A stretch of 64,000 bases of DNA from Salegentibacter sp. R32. GTDB lineage: Bacteria > Bacteroidota > Bacteroidia > Flavobacteriales > Flavobacteriaceae. The stretch lies in assembly GCF_008692195.1 (NCBI RefSeq), contig NZ_RXOM01000011.1:1-64000 (forward strand), given 5' to 3'. Shown here piece by piece: positions 1 to 9,245 of the stretch (its first letter is position 1; every line of letters begins with the position of its first letter). Position numbers and translations under genes: made by a program. The notes under the pieces were generated by a model that was not told the origin of the DNA, did not search any database, and saw nothing but the letters and a program-made list of their open reading frames with translations.

Positions 1-64
1 CTTTAAAATGGTTCCGACAAGCTTCCTCACTATCAAAATGTGCTGTAAACGTGAATATATTCAT
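1..64 (-). CDS. IS1595-family transposase, N-terminal fragment (runs off left edge)
   Basis: Reading leftwards from the ATG at 64 gives 21 residues beginning MNIFTFTAHFDSEEACRNHF. The spacing of aromatic residues, acidic pair, Cys and Arg/Phe resembles the start of the N-terminal zinc-binding segment of IS1595-type transposases (pattern F..HF..E..C...F). The rest lies outside the window, so neither the catalytic DDE/DDN core nor the inverted repeats can be checked. The call rests on a short stretch and could be wrong. Confidence 0.45.
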   Translation of the reverse strand, partial: MNIFTFTAHFDSEEACRNHFK

Positions 65-187
65 ACCATTGATTTTGAAGTAAATATAAGAAAAAATATC
101 GAGTTATGAGTGTTTACGGATATTCAAAAAAAATAATATAAAGCTAATAGATTGATAATTTATTTTTGGTTTTAATAAACTAAAAAC

Positions 188-221
188 AAAAAAAGCAAGT
201 CATTTCTGACTTGCTTTTTTT
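188..221. terminator. Bidirectional intrinsic terminator hairpin
   Basis: A perfect inverted repeat: the arm GCAAGTCA is preceded by seven A and the arm TGACTTGC is followed by seven T, with a TTTC loop. It can terminate transcription in both directions and lies between the IS fragment and the end of the minus-strand defence operon. Confidence 0.8.
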
Positions 222-372
222 AAAGTGAACGATATGGTACAAAACTCGAACCAATTAATAGAGGATTTAAAACTTCTGGCAGATATATTGGCTGCTTAAT
301 CAGTAATGGGGTCTTTGAAATAATTTGATAATTAGACCATTATGGGTATTTTTCAAATTTATGACCCCATTG

Positions 373-420
373 TGACCCGTTTGAACCCTTTATGACCCGT
401 TTGAACCCTTTATGACCCCT
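373..420. repeat. Short tandem repeat, 20-bp unit
   Basis: The unit TGACCCGTTTGAACCCTTTA occurs twice in exact tandem at 373-392 and 393-412, then a diverged partial copy begins at 413. The second unit covers the stop codon (410-412) of the AlbA_2 gene, and the partial copy encodes its last residues, so unit number could alter the C-terminus. The rest of 222-372 holds no gene I can support. Confidence 0.75.
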
Positions 421-1759
421 TTGCTGCTTTGGAGCGGAAAATATAAGAAGTTCCCTTCCCTGTTGTTCCTTTTCTTTCAATGAACTCTTTATCCTTTAAT
501 TCCTGTAAATCACGGGTGGCCGTACTTTTTGATATATTCTCAAGTTGTTGGTATTCTGCATTATTTATAGAACCATGTTCCTTAATATATAATAGGGCAT
601 TGACTTGTCTTGTGGGAAGGTTTTGTTTTTTAAAGTAATCTTCTGTATAAACATCCTTTAAAAAAATAACACTTACTCCACCTTGATTTTCCTCAATAAT
701 TGGTTCAGGTAACCCCGCCTCCTTACAAGCATCGATAATTTTATTAATACCTCGTCCCCAGGATTCGATATAACCAGCTTTAAAAAATGCATTGGCTATA
801 TTTCGATTTCTAGGATAAGATGAATGTTCTTGTTTTAGTTTATCAATTGTCAATTCTTCTGGTAAAATTCCCGGATTCCATAAATGTAATCGATCATCAT
901 AAACACGAAGAAAGGTATAAGTACTGGAATAATCTTTATGAATAATAGCATTCAATATTGCTTCTCTTAATGCCGTTTCTGGATATTCCAACGGTTCCAT
1001 ACGCTCCAATCCTTTATAGGAAATAGGTCTAACCAAATATTTGGTTTTAAGGATTTCGATTACTTTATCAGCCATCTCAAAAATATTAGTTTCAACGATG
1101 TCTTGAAACAAAAGATCATGGCTGGATTTTCCAAATCGTCCAATCTTGAAACTTGCTGTTACTGATACCTTTATTAGACTTTTCCCAAATAATAAAACGG
1201 CGGCATTTGTTAGCTGCCCTTGTTTTGTAAGAAGTCCGAGATTTTTGAATAGGGTTTGTTTACCAATGTTTAGTGTATTTGGAGGAATACGATCTTTCTC
1301 AATTGCCTGAATAATAAATGCCTGAATGCTATTACCATTAAGGTCTGAAAATGTTATTCCTTCAACAGCCATATCCTCCCATTTTTTTCCCATTTTATTG
1401 AGCAACAGGTTTTGTAAAGCAATTCCTTTTAGTTCTTGTTTGGTGCTTCCGCTTCGGTAGTGATAAACTCCATGATAAGCAATTGGTACATTACTAATCG
1501 GAACAATAATTTCAAGATAGTTTTTTCCTTCAGCCGCATGTAGATTCACATCAACCACAAGTCCTAAATGGTTAACGGACTTATTTGGAATGTCTTCCAT
1601 CAGTTTTTTATAATTATCTATACCGGTAATATTTCCGATATCATCAATGCCAATGTAAATACACCCTCCCTTTGCGTTGGCAAAACCACAAATCCATTTC
1701 AGATATTCATCTCTCCAAGCCTGTTTATATTCTACATTTTGAGTTTCTCCTCGCTCCAT
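410..1759 (-). CDS. AlbA_2 / RecG-like ATP-binding putative regulator
   Basis: Encodes about 449 residues. The N-terminal part (roughly residues 1-115) has the AlbA_2/Schlafen-like pattern E-x-K followed by FANAKGGCIYIGIDD. A GHKL-type ATP-binding segment of the HATPase_c_4 kind follows, with ALREAILNAIIHKDY and an N-P-G-x-L-P turn. The C-terminus (about 390-445) is a winged helix with SKSTATRDLQELKDKEFI. Proteins of this build are usually annotated as putative transcriptional regulators or DNA-binding proteins; the substrate is unknown. The start ATG at 1759 (MERGETQN) is preferred over 1786 because the domain begins immediately after it. It lies about 100 bp after the sacsin-like ATPase gene in the same direction and may be the last gene of the defence operon or an independent unit. 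Confidence 0.75.
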   Translation of the reverse strand: MERGETQNVEYKQAWRDEYLKWICGFANAKGGCIYIGIDDIGNITGIDNYKKLMEDIPNKSVNHLGLVVDVNLHAAEGKNYLEIIVPISNVPIAYHGVYHYRSGSTKQELKGIALQNLLLNKMGKKWEDMAVEGITFSDLNGNSIQAFIIQAIEKDRIPPNTLNIGKQTLFKNLGLLTKQGQLTNAAVLLFGKSLIKVSVTASFKIGRFGKSSHDLLFQDIVETNIFEMADKVIEILKTKYLVRPISYKGLERMEPLEYPETALREAILNAIIHKDYSSTYTFLRVYDDRLHLWNPGILPEELTIDKLKQEHSSYPRNRNIANAFFKAGYIESWGRGINKIIDACKEAGLPEPIIEENQGGVSVIFLKDVYTEDYFKKQNLPTRQVNALLYIKEHGSINNAEYQQLENISKSTATRDLQELKDKEFIERKGTTGKGTSYIFRSKAAKGS

Positions 1760-1860
1760 TTTCGATTTGCATTTTCTCAAATACAAAGCTACCTATTAAG
1801 TGTTTTTCTATCCTACTCAAAATATATAGAGGAACACAAACATTTATTATCAACTTACAC

Positions 1861-4800
1861 TTATCTATTTTCGATAAATCCATTTATGAAAGACTGAAAG
1901 TCCAGAACTGTAGATTTATTAATATTCCAATTTTGTTGACCAATAATGTATCTTATATTGGTACCTTCTATAGAAGTCCAAATCCCTTCAGAAACTATAT
2001 CTCCAGTTACTTCAGATTGCAGGTTGGTGATTTGCTCAATTCTTTCTACTTTATCTTTTAATAAAACGGCAATGTTCGTTACAAATCGTGCATTTGTAAT
2101 AATAGTATCTTCATCAATAATTTCATTAAAAAGAGGGACTACACATAATATATAATTTTCTTTATTACTATTTGCTATACTACCCTGTGTTTGCGTCATC
2201 CTTACTTCTGACGAACGTGAAGATTTTATTTCAATGATAAACTTTTTCTTATTCTCTTTATTTAGTAATAAGTAATGTGGATAATCACATTCAACGATGT
2301 AATCGCTTCCTATGGGCTCTCTTTTTATTTTATAACCAGAAAGATTCTCAAAAACTTTTTGAAAGGCTTTTTCTACTGCACTACCAATATCTTGATTTAA
2401 CTTTCGTTGTTTGTCAATTATCAGTTTATTTTCATACGCTTTGATAAAATCTGAGTCTCCAAGTAGCCCTCTAACCTTTTCAGGTGTTAAGGATTTATTC
2501 ATTAATATTGAAACATATGACTGATCCCAACTTATTCTTTCATCTTCGTTATTTCCTGCTCTGATATTTCTCAATAAATCACCAACCCCTATTTCTAAAA
2601 AATGTAATAAACGAGAAACCTCTGGATTTTCTAATGCATTATATAATATATTTTCTTCTCCTTCCTTAAAACTAAAATAAGGAAGAAAAGATTCTACTGT
2701 TGGTCGATTAGCGTTATTTCCTGGGTCCTTAACCCAATCTCTATTCTTAATATCTCTAAGCCAAAAACTAGGATAGATTCCAACTTGCTCAGTAATTTCT
2801 TCACTTTTCACTGTTACTTCCTTTCTCCTAAACCCGTACAAATCTTCTGATATTAAAACCTCAGTTACAAACTCAAGAAGTTGTGAAGTCCTTAGTTTGG
2901 AGCCTCTAGCCTTATCTATAATATTTTTGTCTTTTGGAGTTGTAAAATAAGCAATCTTACTAAATTCAAATGGAGAGATCATTGTCCATTCAGCATTTTC
3001 ATGTTTTGAAAGTCTATCTTTATCAATTCTTCTAGTAGACATTATCCTAATTTCATTACTATTCAATACATCTAAATCCCTGTATAACGGTGAAGATAAT
3101 AACCACTTTTTATCATTTACTTTTTGTAAAATCACAGTATCCTCTAATATTTTACTATATTCTTCATGTAAGATGAAATCGGAGGGAAACAACTCACTAT
3201 ATTTTTGAAAACTCGTTTTCCATAGTGAAATTGGAACTAAAAAAGGTTCTTTACTAGTTTGCAGTTTATCCCATTTTCCAGACTGCATTTTTATAGGATA
3301 TCCTGCCAGTTCGTTCCATTTTTCTTTCTTCAATAGCCACTCCAATAAATTAATGGTAGATTGCTGAAAACTTTTAGGCGAATTTTCAATTTCAACTTTT
3401 TTGACATTAGACACTAATGTAGCAATGAGAGTATCCTTCTCATATTTAGGCAACATATGATCTTCAGATGTTATTGAAATTTTATTTTCTAATAATTTTG
3501 ACCTTATAGGTATTTCCAACCCTTCAGCAATATTTTTAAGATTTTCCCCTATTTCTTGGGATGTACCTAAAAGTTCTTGATTTAATCCTGAAGATTTTTT
3601 TAAAATATGATTTTGATCAGGAAGTATAGCATACTCACTCCAATACTTTTCCAGATTATATTTTTCTAGTGAGACTACCAGTAATTGAATGAAATTTATT
3701 GTAGTAATACTATTAAGAGATAGGTTTGATATTTCATTACCATCTGTATTATTAACAAAAGAACAAAGATTTTTCAGTGTAAAGGCAGAATTATGAATCG
3801 AAGATGTTGAATATGAGGTTCTATTTCTCTCTATATCTTGCCAATATTTAGCATGTTTCTCTATTGGAATCTGTTCAGGAAATAAATAATTACATAAACT
3901 CCAGCATTCTTCGGCATCATCTTGTGTTTTAGTTTCAGCAGAAGGTATACGACTTTGGGATAAAGATATTTTTTCAGCCCCAATTTTTGATACTGATATT
4001 AAGGGCATATTATCAAGTTGATTAGAAAGATTAGAAATTTGAGTTTTATACCAATCAATATCTAACCATTCTATTGATCTAACGAATCCTATGTTTGCCA
4101 ATAAATGAATATTATCAAGTTCAAGTGAGATGATTTTACTACAGAATAAAATATATTCTTTAAAAGCAGTTTCTAGTAAAGTTTTGTTCTTAATAGTCTG
4201 AGGCGTATTGCTTTCTGCACTTAACCAAAGTTTCTCTCTTTCTGATGATGGTTCAAAATATTCACTATTTATAAGAAATGGTAAAGGAAAAGCTTGATCA
4301 GTTCCAATTAAAGGAAATGTAATAAACAACCTTGGTACATTTGTGGGCAAATCTTGTATTTTCTCAGTAGTGACATCTAGTGGAATTGCTATTTCACCTT
4401 CATTATTCTCAAACTTATGAACAATCATATTATATGGAATAAGTTCGTCAATATCTGAAGATTTAAACATGACTGTTTTGATATAATCGTGACTAGTTTT
4501 ATAATCTTTATAATATACAAATTGAGTATTTCCAAAACATACAGTCACTTTTATGAGTTGACCAGAAAAAACTAGTACATATGGCATAAGATGAGGAAGA
4601 CTCTCTAACACATTTTTAACTGTTGAAATAGACTCTGGCTCCAAATCCAAGTAAGTAAACGTTGTAATATCAAATCGTTTTTCTGATTTAATAGATTTTT
4701 TAAAATTATCCCAAGAAATGTTAAGTGATGTAGCCATCTCGGAATCATTATTTGCCTTTCGAGTTAACTCGAAATCAAATGACCTTCCATCTTCCATATA

Positions 4801-5169
4801 ACCCTTAATATTTACCCTTTTTGAAAGTAAATGAGTAGTCATAAATCCTGTCCCAAATTTCCCTCTTTTACCGGTAAGTTCAGGCTTAGAAGAACCATGA
4901 AAAATTAAATGAGTAATATCTTCTTCTGAAAAAGGTGATCCATTATGTGAAAATGCAACAGTCCTATCCTCGAATACAATATTGATTTCTTTTGCGTTGG
5001 TATCTTGAGCATTTTGCATCAGTTCCCAAATCCATCTTTGTCTATGTTTCGGATCATTATCCAAAGATTTCAAATGCTCAAAAATCGTATGAGCATTATT
5101 ACCAACAATTACTTTATCTTTTGTTCGGTCTAAACTCGAATTATTTAGGTTGTTTACATTTTCAGACAT
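1861..5169 (-). CDS. Sacsin-like GHKL ATPase with C-terminal DUF3883-like nuclease domain
   Basis: 1102 residues. The N-terminus is a GHKL/HSP90-type ATP-binding fold of the sacsin kind: N-box WELMQNAQD with E49 and N53, a G1 segment HNGSPF at 75-80 where the usual Asp is His, and a glycine lid GKFGTGF at 103-109. The middle 700 residues show no motif I recognise. The last ~170 residues have GSDYIVECDYP then IIEIKSSRS, the D...E-x-K arrangement of the DUF3883 restriction-endonuclease-like fold. This pairing suggests an ATP-gated nuclease in DNA defence; that role is inference. It is on the same strand as the methyltransferase operon upstream, with a 120-bp gap, so cotranscription is plausible but not proven. 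Confidence 0.75.
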   Translation of the reverse strand: MSENVNNLNNSSLDRTKDKVIVGNNAHTIFEHLKSLDNDPKHRQRWIWELMQNAQDTNAKEINIVFEDRTVAFSHNGSPFSEEDITHLIFHGSSKPELTGKRGKFGTGFMTTHLLSKRVNIKGYMEDGRSFDFELTRKANNDSEMATSLNISWDNFKKSIKSEKRFDITTFTYLDLEPESISTVKNVLESLPHLMPYVLVFSGQLIKVTVCFGNTQFVYYKDYKTSHDYIKTVMFKSSDIDELIPYNMIVHKFENNEGEIAIPLDVTTEKIQDLPTNVPRLFITFPLIGTDQAFPLPFLINSEYFEPSSEREKLWLSAESNTPQTIKNKTLLETAFKEYILFCSKIISLELDNIHLLANIGFVRSIEWLDIDWYKTQISNLSNQLDNMPLISVSKIGAEKISLSQSRIPSAETKTQDDAEECWSLCNYLFPEQIPIEKHAKYWQDIERNRTSYSTSSIHNSAFTLKNLCSFVNNTDGNEISNLSLNSITTINFIQLLVVSLEKYNLEKYWSEYAILPDQNHILKKSSGLNQELLGTSQEIGENLKNIAEGLEIPIRSKLLENKISITSEDHMLPKYEKDTLIATLVSNVKKVEIENSPKSFQQSTINLLEWLLKKEKWNELAGYPIKMQSGKWDKLQTSKEPFLVPISLWKTSFQKYSELFPSDFILHEEYSKILEDTVILQKVNDKKWLLSSPLYRDLDVLNSNEIRIMSTRRIDKDRLSKHENAEWTMISPFEFSKIAYFTTPKDKNIIDKARGSKLRTSQLLEFVTEVLISEDLYGFRRKEVTVKSEEITEQVGIYPSFWLRDIKNRDWVKDPGNNANRPTVESFLPYFSFKEGEENILYNALENPEVSRLLHFLEIGVGDLLRNIRAGNNEDERISWDQSYVSILMNKSLTPEKVRGLLGDSDFIKAYENKLIIDKQRKLNQDIGSAVEKAFQKVFENLSGYKIKREPIGSDYIVECDYPHYLLLNKENKKKFIIEIKSSRSSEVRMTQTQGSIANSNKENYILCVVPLFNEIIDEDTIITNARFVTNIAVLLKDKVERIEQITNLQSEVTGDIVSEGIWTSIEGTNIRYIIGQQNWNINKSTVLDFQSFINGFIENR

Positions 5170-5289
5170 AATTATTTAGATGGAAACATTTTATATTGAG
5201 AATAACTAATTTTCATTCTTCAACTTCAATTTTTATTTTAACATATTCTTGAATGTTTTTACATTGAAAATCTAAGAATAAAGGTAGAT

Positions 5290-5967
5290 TTACCATTTTA
5301 GGTTTTCATAATCGAAATCATCGTCACTTAATTCAAGATCTGATATGTCACAATTAAATTTTAGAGCCTCTGATTCTAAAAACTTCTGGTATTCTCTATA
5401 TTCTTCCGTAAAATAAACCCCTCGTTTCAAAAGCATGGGAAGTTTTCTAAATGCTCTTTTACCTCCTCCTAAAAGAAAAAAATCAAGGTTTATACTTCTC
5501 ATTGATTGATATATATAATTATTTCCACCGTAAAGCCCATCTTCTATAAAACCAGTCAGATTTTTCGCCCCAATTTCGTCATAACTATACATTGCTTCCT
5601 CCAGCCAAAACTCAATCAAAAGAATTTGTGATATATCAAATTTATTGGTTTCCCTATATCTCATGTTGAATTTCAAAGCAGTCAATGAAAAAAGAAAATG
5701 CACCCAAGATATCTGAGCACCAAAATGAGTTTGTTCTTCTAATGAGAAATGTCCACTATCTCTTTTTAATCGATGTCCATCTTTAGCCTTTCGTATTTCG
5801 TAAGAAAAACCACTAATTAAAGTATCTCTGTTATCAAACCCTTTTTGATTAGTTTTGCTTTCATCGTTCCAAAACTTCCCTATGGTTTTATAAAAATTAT
5901 TTAAGTCATTATAGGTTCCCCATATTTCTACCCCTAAACCGCCTTTGGTTGGAATTATATATATCAT
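5290..5967 (-). CDS. Hypothetical protein of the defence operon, 225 residues
   Basis: I do not recognise this family. The protein has no signal peptide or obvious membrane helix. It opens with a strand-rich segment (MIYIIPTKGGLGVEIWG), has a central helical part (QISWVHFLFSLTALKFNMRY), and ends in an acidic tail with DLELSDDDFDYE. It starts 70 bp after the PD-(D/E)XK gene and ends 120 bp before the sacsin-like ATPase gene, all in one direction, so it is probably a component or accessory of the same system. No catalytic motif could be picked out by eye. Confidence 0.65.
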   Translation of the reverse strand: MIYIIPTKGGLGVEIWGTYNDLNNFYKTIGKFWNDESKTNQKGFDNRDTLISGFSYEIRKAKDGHRLKRDSGHFSLEEQTHFGAQISWVHFLFSLTALKFNMRYRETNKFDISQILLIEFWLEEAMYSYDEIGAKNLTGFIEDGLYGGNNYIYQSMRSINLDFFLLGGGKRAFRKLPMLLKRGVYFTEEYREYQKFLESEALKFNCDISDLELSDDDFDYENLKW

Positions 5968-6037
5968 CTTAAATCAAATTTTTAAAAGTGAATCCCCAAT
6001 TCTCTTCATTTAATCTGAACCATATGTTCTATAAAAA

Positions 6038-7009
6038 CTAGTTTTTCAATATATTATCAACTGTCCTTTCTAAATGCTTAGAATTTATCAAATTACTTGT
6101 AAATCTGACATCAGAGACTTCTTTAGGAAGGTTGATACTTTCAATCTTAGGAATATCTTCTGAATTATAAAATCGTAAAGAATCTTTTGCTAATTCATAA
6201 TTAAATTTAATGTCATTTACTCTTTCAATGTCAATTCCTAATGTTGAATACACCAAAAGGTGCAACTTCTCTTTTTGTTTTGGAAAATCATCTATTTTGC
6301 TATTAATTCTCCTCAATAAATCAATGACGCTTAATCCCGCAACGCTTATGCTAACGAGAATTGAAGCAATAATAATTTCTGTATCATTTATAGGGTTTAA
6401 TTGAGCAGCACTAAAATGATGTATTCTTGATTCCGTAGCTGAACTTTTCACTTCTATACGTAATTTATTAAAACTAAAATCAAATTTTTCTTCCGGAATG
6501 CTATGCCATCCCAAAATCATCTTTTCCGGTGAATCAGACTGCTCTATTAACAATAATTCGCTCCAAAGTCCTTGAATGGATTTTCTCTGAGGTTCTTTTA
6601 TTGCCTTAAATAAATCTATAAATTTGTCAACGGTACGCTTTATCTTCTTATTGGAGGGGTTTTGTCCAAGCGATTTTATCAATACTTGACAAGTCTTCAA
6701 AAAAACATCTTTGATGTCATCATTTTGACCAATATATGAAACAACTGAAAAATTATTATGGCTAACTTTTCTATCTGTTTCAATTTCACATTTCACATTG
6801 TGAGTTACTTTGATGTTGAATAGAATCTGATTTGCAACTAAAAAATCTTGGTTATCCTCTGATATTAAAATTAACAGGCTCGGGTTATCATTAAAATTTT
6901 TGGCTATTCTATGATTTTCAAACCCTTTGATAGCTTTGGCTGAAAAGTTATAGGGATTTGGCTTTTCAGGTAAGGGAAGTTTATCATATATCTTTTTTAA
7001 ATCAATCAT
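6038..7009 (-). CDS. PD-(D/E)XK motif protein, DUF4420-like
   Basis: 323 residues. The nuclease signature is readable: E151 in GLWSELLLIE, then EEKFDFSF with D177, a short loop, and RIEVKSS with E186-V-K188, the D...E-x-K arrangement of restriction-like nucleases. Layout and length fit the DUF4420 family, which recurs next to Z1-domain and MORC/MutL-like ATPase genes in restriction-modification-type operons. Its start overlaps the end of the Z1 gene by 8 bp, indicating translational coupling. It is the best candidate for the cleaving subunit, although the 1102-residue protein also carries a nuclease-like domain. Confidence 0.82.
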   Translation of the reverse strand: MIDLKKIYDKLPLPEKPNPYNFSAKAIKGFENHRIAKNFNDNPSLLILISEDNQDFLVANQILFNIKVTHNVKCEIETDRKVSHNNFSVVSYIGQNDDIKDVFLKTCQVLIKSLGQNPSNKKIKRTVDKFIDLFKAIKEPQRKSIQGLWSELLLIEQSDSPEKMILGWHSIPEEKFDFSFNKLRIEVKSSATESRIHHFSAAQLNPINDTEIIIASILVSISVAGLSVIDLLRRINSKIDDFPKQKEKLHLLVYSTLGIDIERVNDIKFNYELAKDSLRFYNSEDIPKIESINLPKEVSDVRFTSNLINSKHLERTVDNILKN

Positions 7010-9242
7010 TCTTTTTAGATATTAATGATTGTGAAAGGCGAGCAGGAATCCATACTGCGATTGTGATTATATTATTATAATCGGTATCTCGAAAATCAAG
7101 ATTATGAATTTGAATAGTTACCGAATCATCAGATTTAATTTTTTCATCTCCTGGATATATTACTTCTCCTGTTCTTGGGTTTTTCCCTTGAAATAATTGT
7201 TGAATTTCATCCTTTTTCAATCGTCTTGTTCTTGCATTTCCTTTAGCTATTAGATATACAAAACTATCTTCAGGCGGAAATTCATCGGTGTATAAATCAA
7301 TCACAGATTTTAGATTTGTATAAGTGGTGGAATCTGTCTGTCTTGTAAATTTTAATTCACTCAACAAATCCGTGAACAGATCTTTTAAAGGTAATTTTGC
7401 CACAAGATGTTTTTGTTCTTCCGTTCTGTCCTTATGCCCTTCGTCTTCCGAAAAAAGTGTATTGTATTTTTCAACAAATCCGTTAACTACAGTTCTATTA
7501 TTTTCAATGATTATTTCGCTGTCATGAGGAGCTCTAACTCTAACCCATTTATTTCCAAACGTAGTTCTCGTCAAATCTTCAGATAAAACATTCTTTCTTG
7601 TTAGTTTAAACATTTCATCAAGAACAAATCTTCTTTCTAATTCATTCAAATGCTGTCCTGAAAGTTTATGTTCTAATAGTTTCTTCCTTATATCTTCTTC
7701 GTGATTTACATATTCACTAAATAGGTGTATATTTTCTGCATCAAGATAAACACGACAATGACCCAAATAATCCTTTTTGTATCCAAAAAAACGAGCCCTT
7801 TGTTGTAATGTATCAGCGTTCCCAACTCCTTTATTTCTTGGCATATAGGTTATAGTTAAACCTTCAACAGTAAATCCTCTGTCCATAGCCTGACCACCAA
7901 CAAGAATAAAAGAATAGTTACTACCCCAATCAACAGAACTTCCTGCCTTTGAGTTAAGTTGTTCTACTGCAGTACTACTAATATTGTGCCCCAATGTTTC
8001 TAAAAGTTCTTCAAAAGACTGAACTTCCGGAGCGTTAGCTTTTAAATCTTTATAAGCCTCTCTGAACTCCGAAATAATTTGCTTTTTAGTTTCATCATTA
8101 TCTGGTCTTTCCAATAGAACCTTTCCCCACAGATTTTTTATATGGGTAACCCATTCATAGTAAATACCATGATCATCTACCAAGCGGGACGGATGTACCA
8201 TCATAGATCGATTTTTGGGATTACCTTTTTTAATACCTAATAAACGTCCTGACGTAACACTTAAAAAGAAAGTCCGCATAGCTTCTTTTAAAGTTTCAGG
8301 AGCTTCATCAAATACATTATCATCACTATAAATTTCGGAATATGGAATTTGCCTAATTATAAAATGATTTTCTAAACAAAATGCTCTACCTCCAGTGTAT
8401 TTATCCCCGGGGGTCAGCAATTGAATAAAATTAGGGGAAAGATTATCAAAAATATTTATAAACAAAGGAGCTTGTGGAGTAGCAGTATATTGAATGAAAG
8501 TATGGTGTGGTAAGATATTTTTTAAGTCTCTTATCCTGCCATAAATTGTACTCATTTCCTGCTCGGTATGTATACCTGTTTCTTTTGCTCTTTTAGCATT
8601 AGAGCTTGCTTTGGTATTCATACTCGCTTGGTCTCCCTCATCATCAATTATCAAAGTAGGAACATGAGATAAATCAATTTTTTTGAATACCGCAAGTAAG
8701 TTTTTTAAATGACTTGTATTTTTCATTACAGTTATCAGTAATGTTTTTTTGAAATCATCAGGAATATTAGGCTTTTTCCAATTTTGAAGTTCTCTCTGAA
8801 TAGTATTTTTATCTTGTGGATTTCTATTTGGATCTTTTGGATTATTAAGCATTACCCATTTTCTATGAAACCCTTGATTTACACCTAGATCACTTTGCAG
8901 TCTATTAAATGATTGGTTAACCAGATTTGTTGAAATTCCAGCAAGTACAATTACAATTTGATAATCGTTGTCTCTTGCCAAAGCTGTTAATGTTGTAAAA
9001 GACAATGTCTTTCCACTCTGCACATAACCAAAAACCAGTCCAGTATCATTATTAGTCATTTCATTAGGATTACCGCATAATTTCATTATGTGATAAGTTT
9101 CTTCCTTAACTTTTTCTTTAGCATCCATGTCATCACCAAAAACCTTGTTCAAAAGTTTTTCTGTTTCTTCACCATATTGAGGTGTCCAATTATGGTTATT
9201 GGGTGTATCAGACATTATATTTATATTTTCAGTTTCGGACAT
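7002..9242 (-). CDS. Z1 domain-containing NTPase/helicase-like protein
   Basis: 746 residues. A P-loop GYVQSGKT at 72-79 and a Walker B segment LIIDDEGDQAS with acidic cluster 201-204 mark a superfamily-2-like motor. QYTATPQAP around residue 250 matches helicase motif III, and LQQRARFFGYK in the second half resembles motif VI. The Z1 domain sits in the middle of these proteins. In known gene neighbourhoods it accompanies MORC/MutL-like ATPases and DUF4420 nucleases. It probably moves on or remodels DNA for the restriction complex. The gene follows the GHKL ATPase gene with only 3 bp between them and overlaps the nuclease gene by 8 bp. A second possible start lies ten codons in. Confidence 0.88.
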   Translation of the reverse strand: MSETENINIMSDTPNNHNWTPQYGEETEKLLNKVFGDDMDAKEKVKEETYHIMKLCGNPNEMTNNDTGLVFGYVQSGKTLSFTTLTALARDNDYQIVIVLAGISTNLVNQSFNRLQSDLGVNQGFHRKWVMLNNPKDPNRNPQDKNTIQRELQNWKKPNIPDDFKKTLLITVMKNTSHLKNLLAVFKKIDLSHVPTLIIDDEGDQASMNTKASSNAKRAKETGIHTEQEMSTIYGRIRDLKNILPHHTFIQYTATPQAPLFINIFDNLSPNFIQLLTPGDKYTGGRAFCLENHFIIRQIPYSEIYSDDNVFDEAPETLKEAMRTFFLSVTSGRLLGIKKGNPKNRSMMVHPSRLVDDHGIYYEWVTHIKNLWGKVLLERPDNDETKKQIISEFREAYKDLKANAPEVQSFEELLETLGHNISSTAVEQLNSKAGSSVDWGSNYSFILVGGQAMDRGFTVEGLTITYMPRNKGVGNADTLQQRARFFGYKKDYLGHCRVYLDAENIHLFSEYVNHEEDIRKKLLEHKLSGQHLNELERRFVLDEMFKLTRKNVLSEDLTRTTFGNKWVRVRAPHDSEIIIENNRTVVNGFVEKYNTLFSEDEGHKDRTEEQKHLVAKLPLKDLFTDLLSELKFTRQTDSTTYTNLKSVIDLYTDEFPPEDSFVYLIAKGNARTRRLKKDEIQQLFQGKNPRTGEVIYPGDEKIKSDDSVTIQIHNLDFRDTDYNNIITIAVWIPARLSQSLISKKND

Positions 9243-9245
9243 ATG

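Noticed and set aside
234-299. Short open frame MVQNSNQLIEDLKLLADILA, 21 residues
   Set aside because: It could be the C-terminal scrap of a gene, but it is too short, lies right after a terminator hairpin, and I recognise no parent family.
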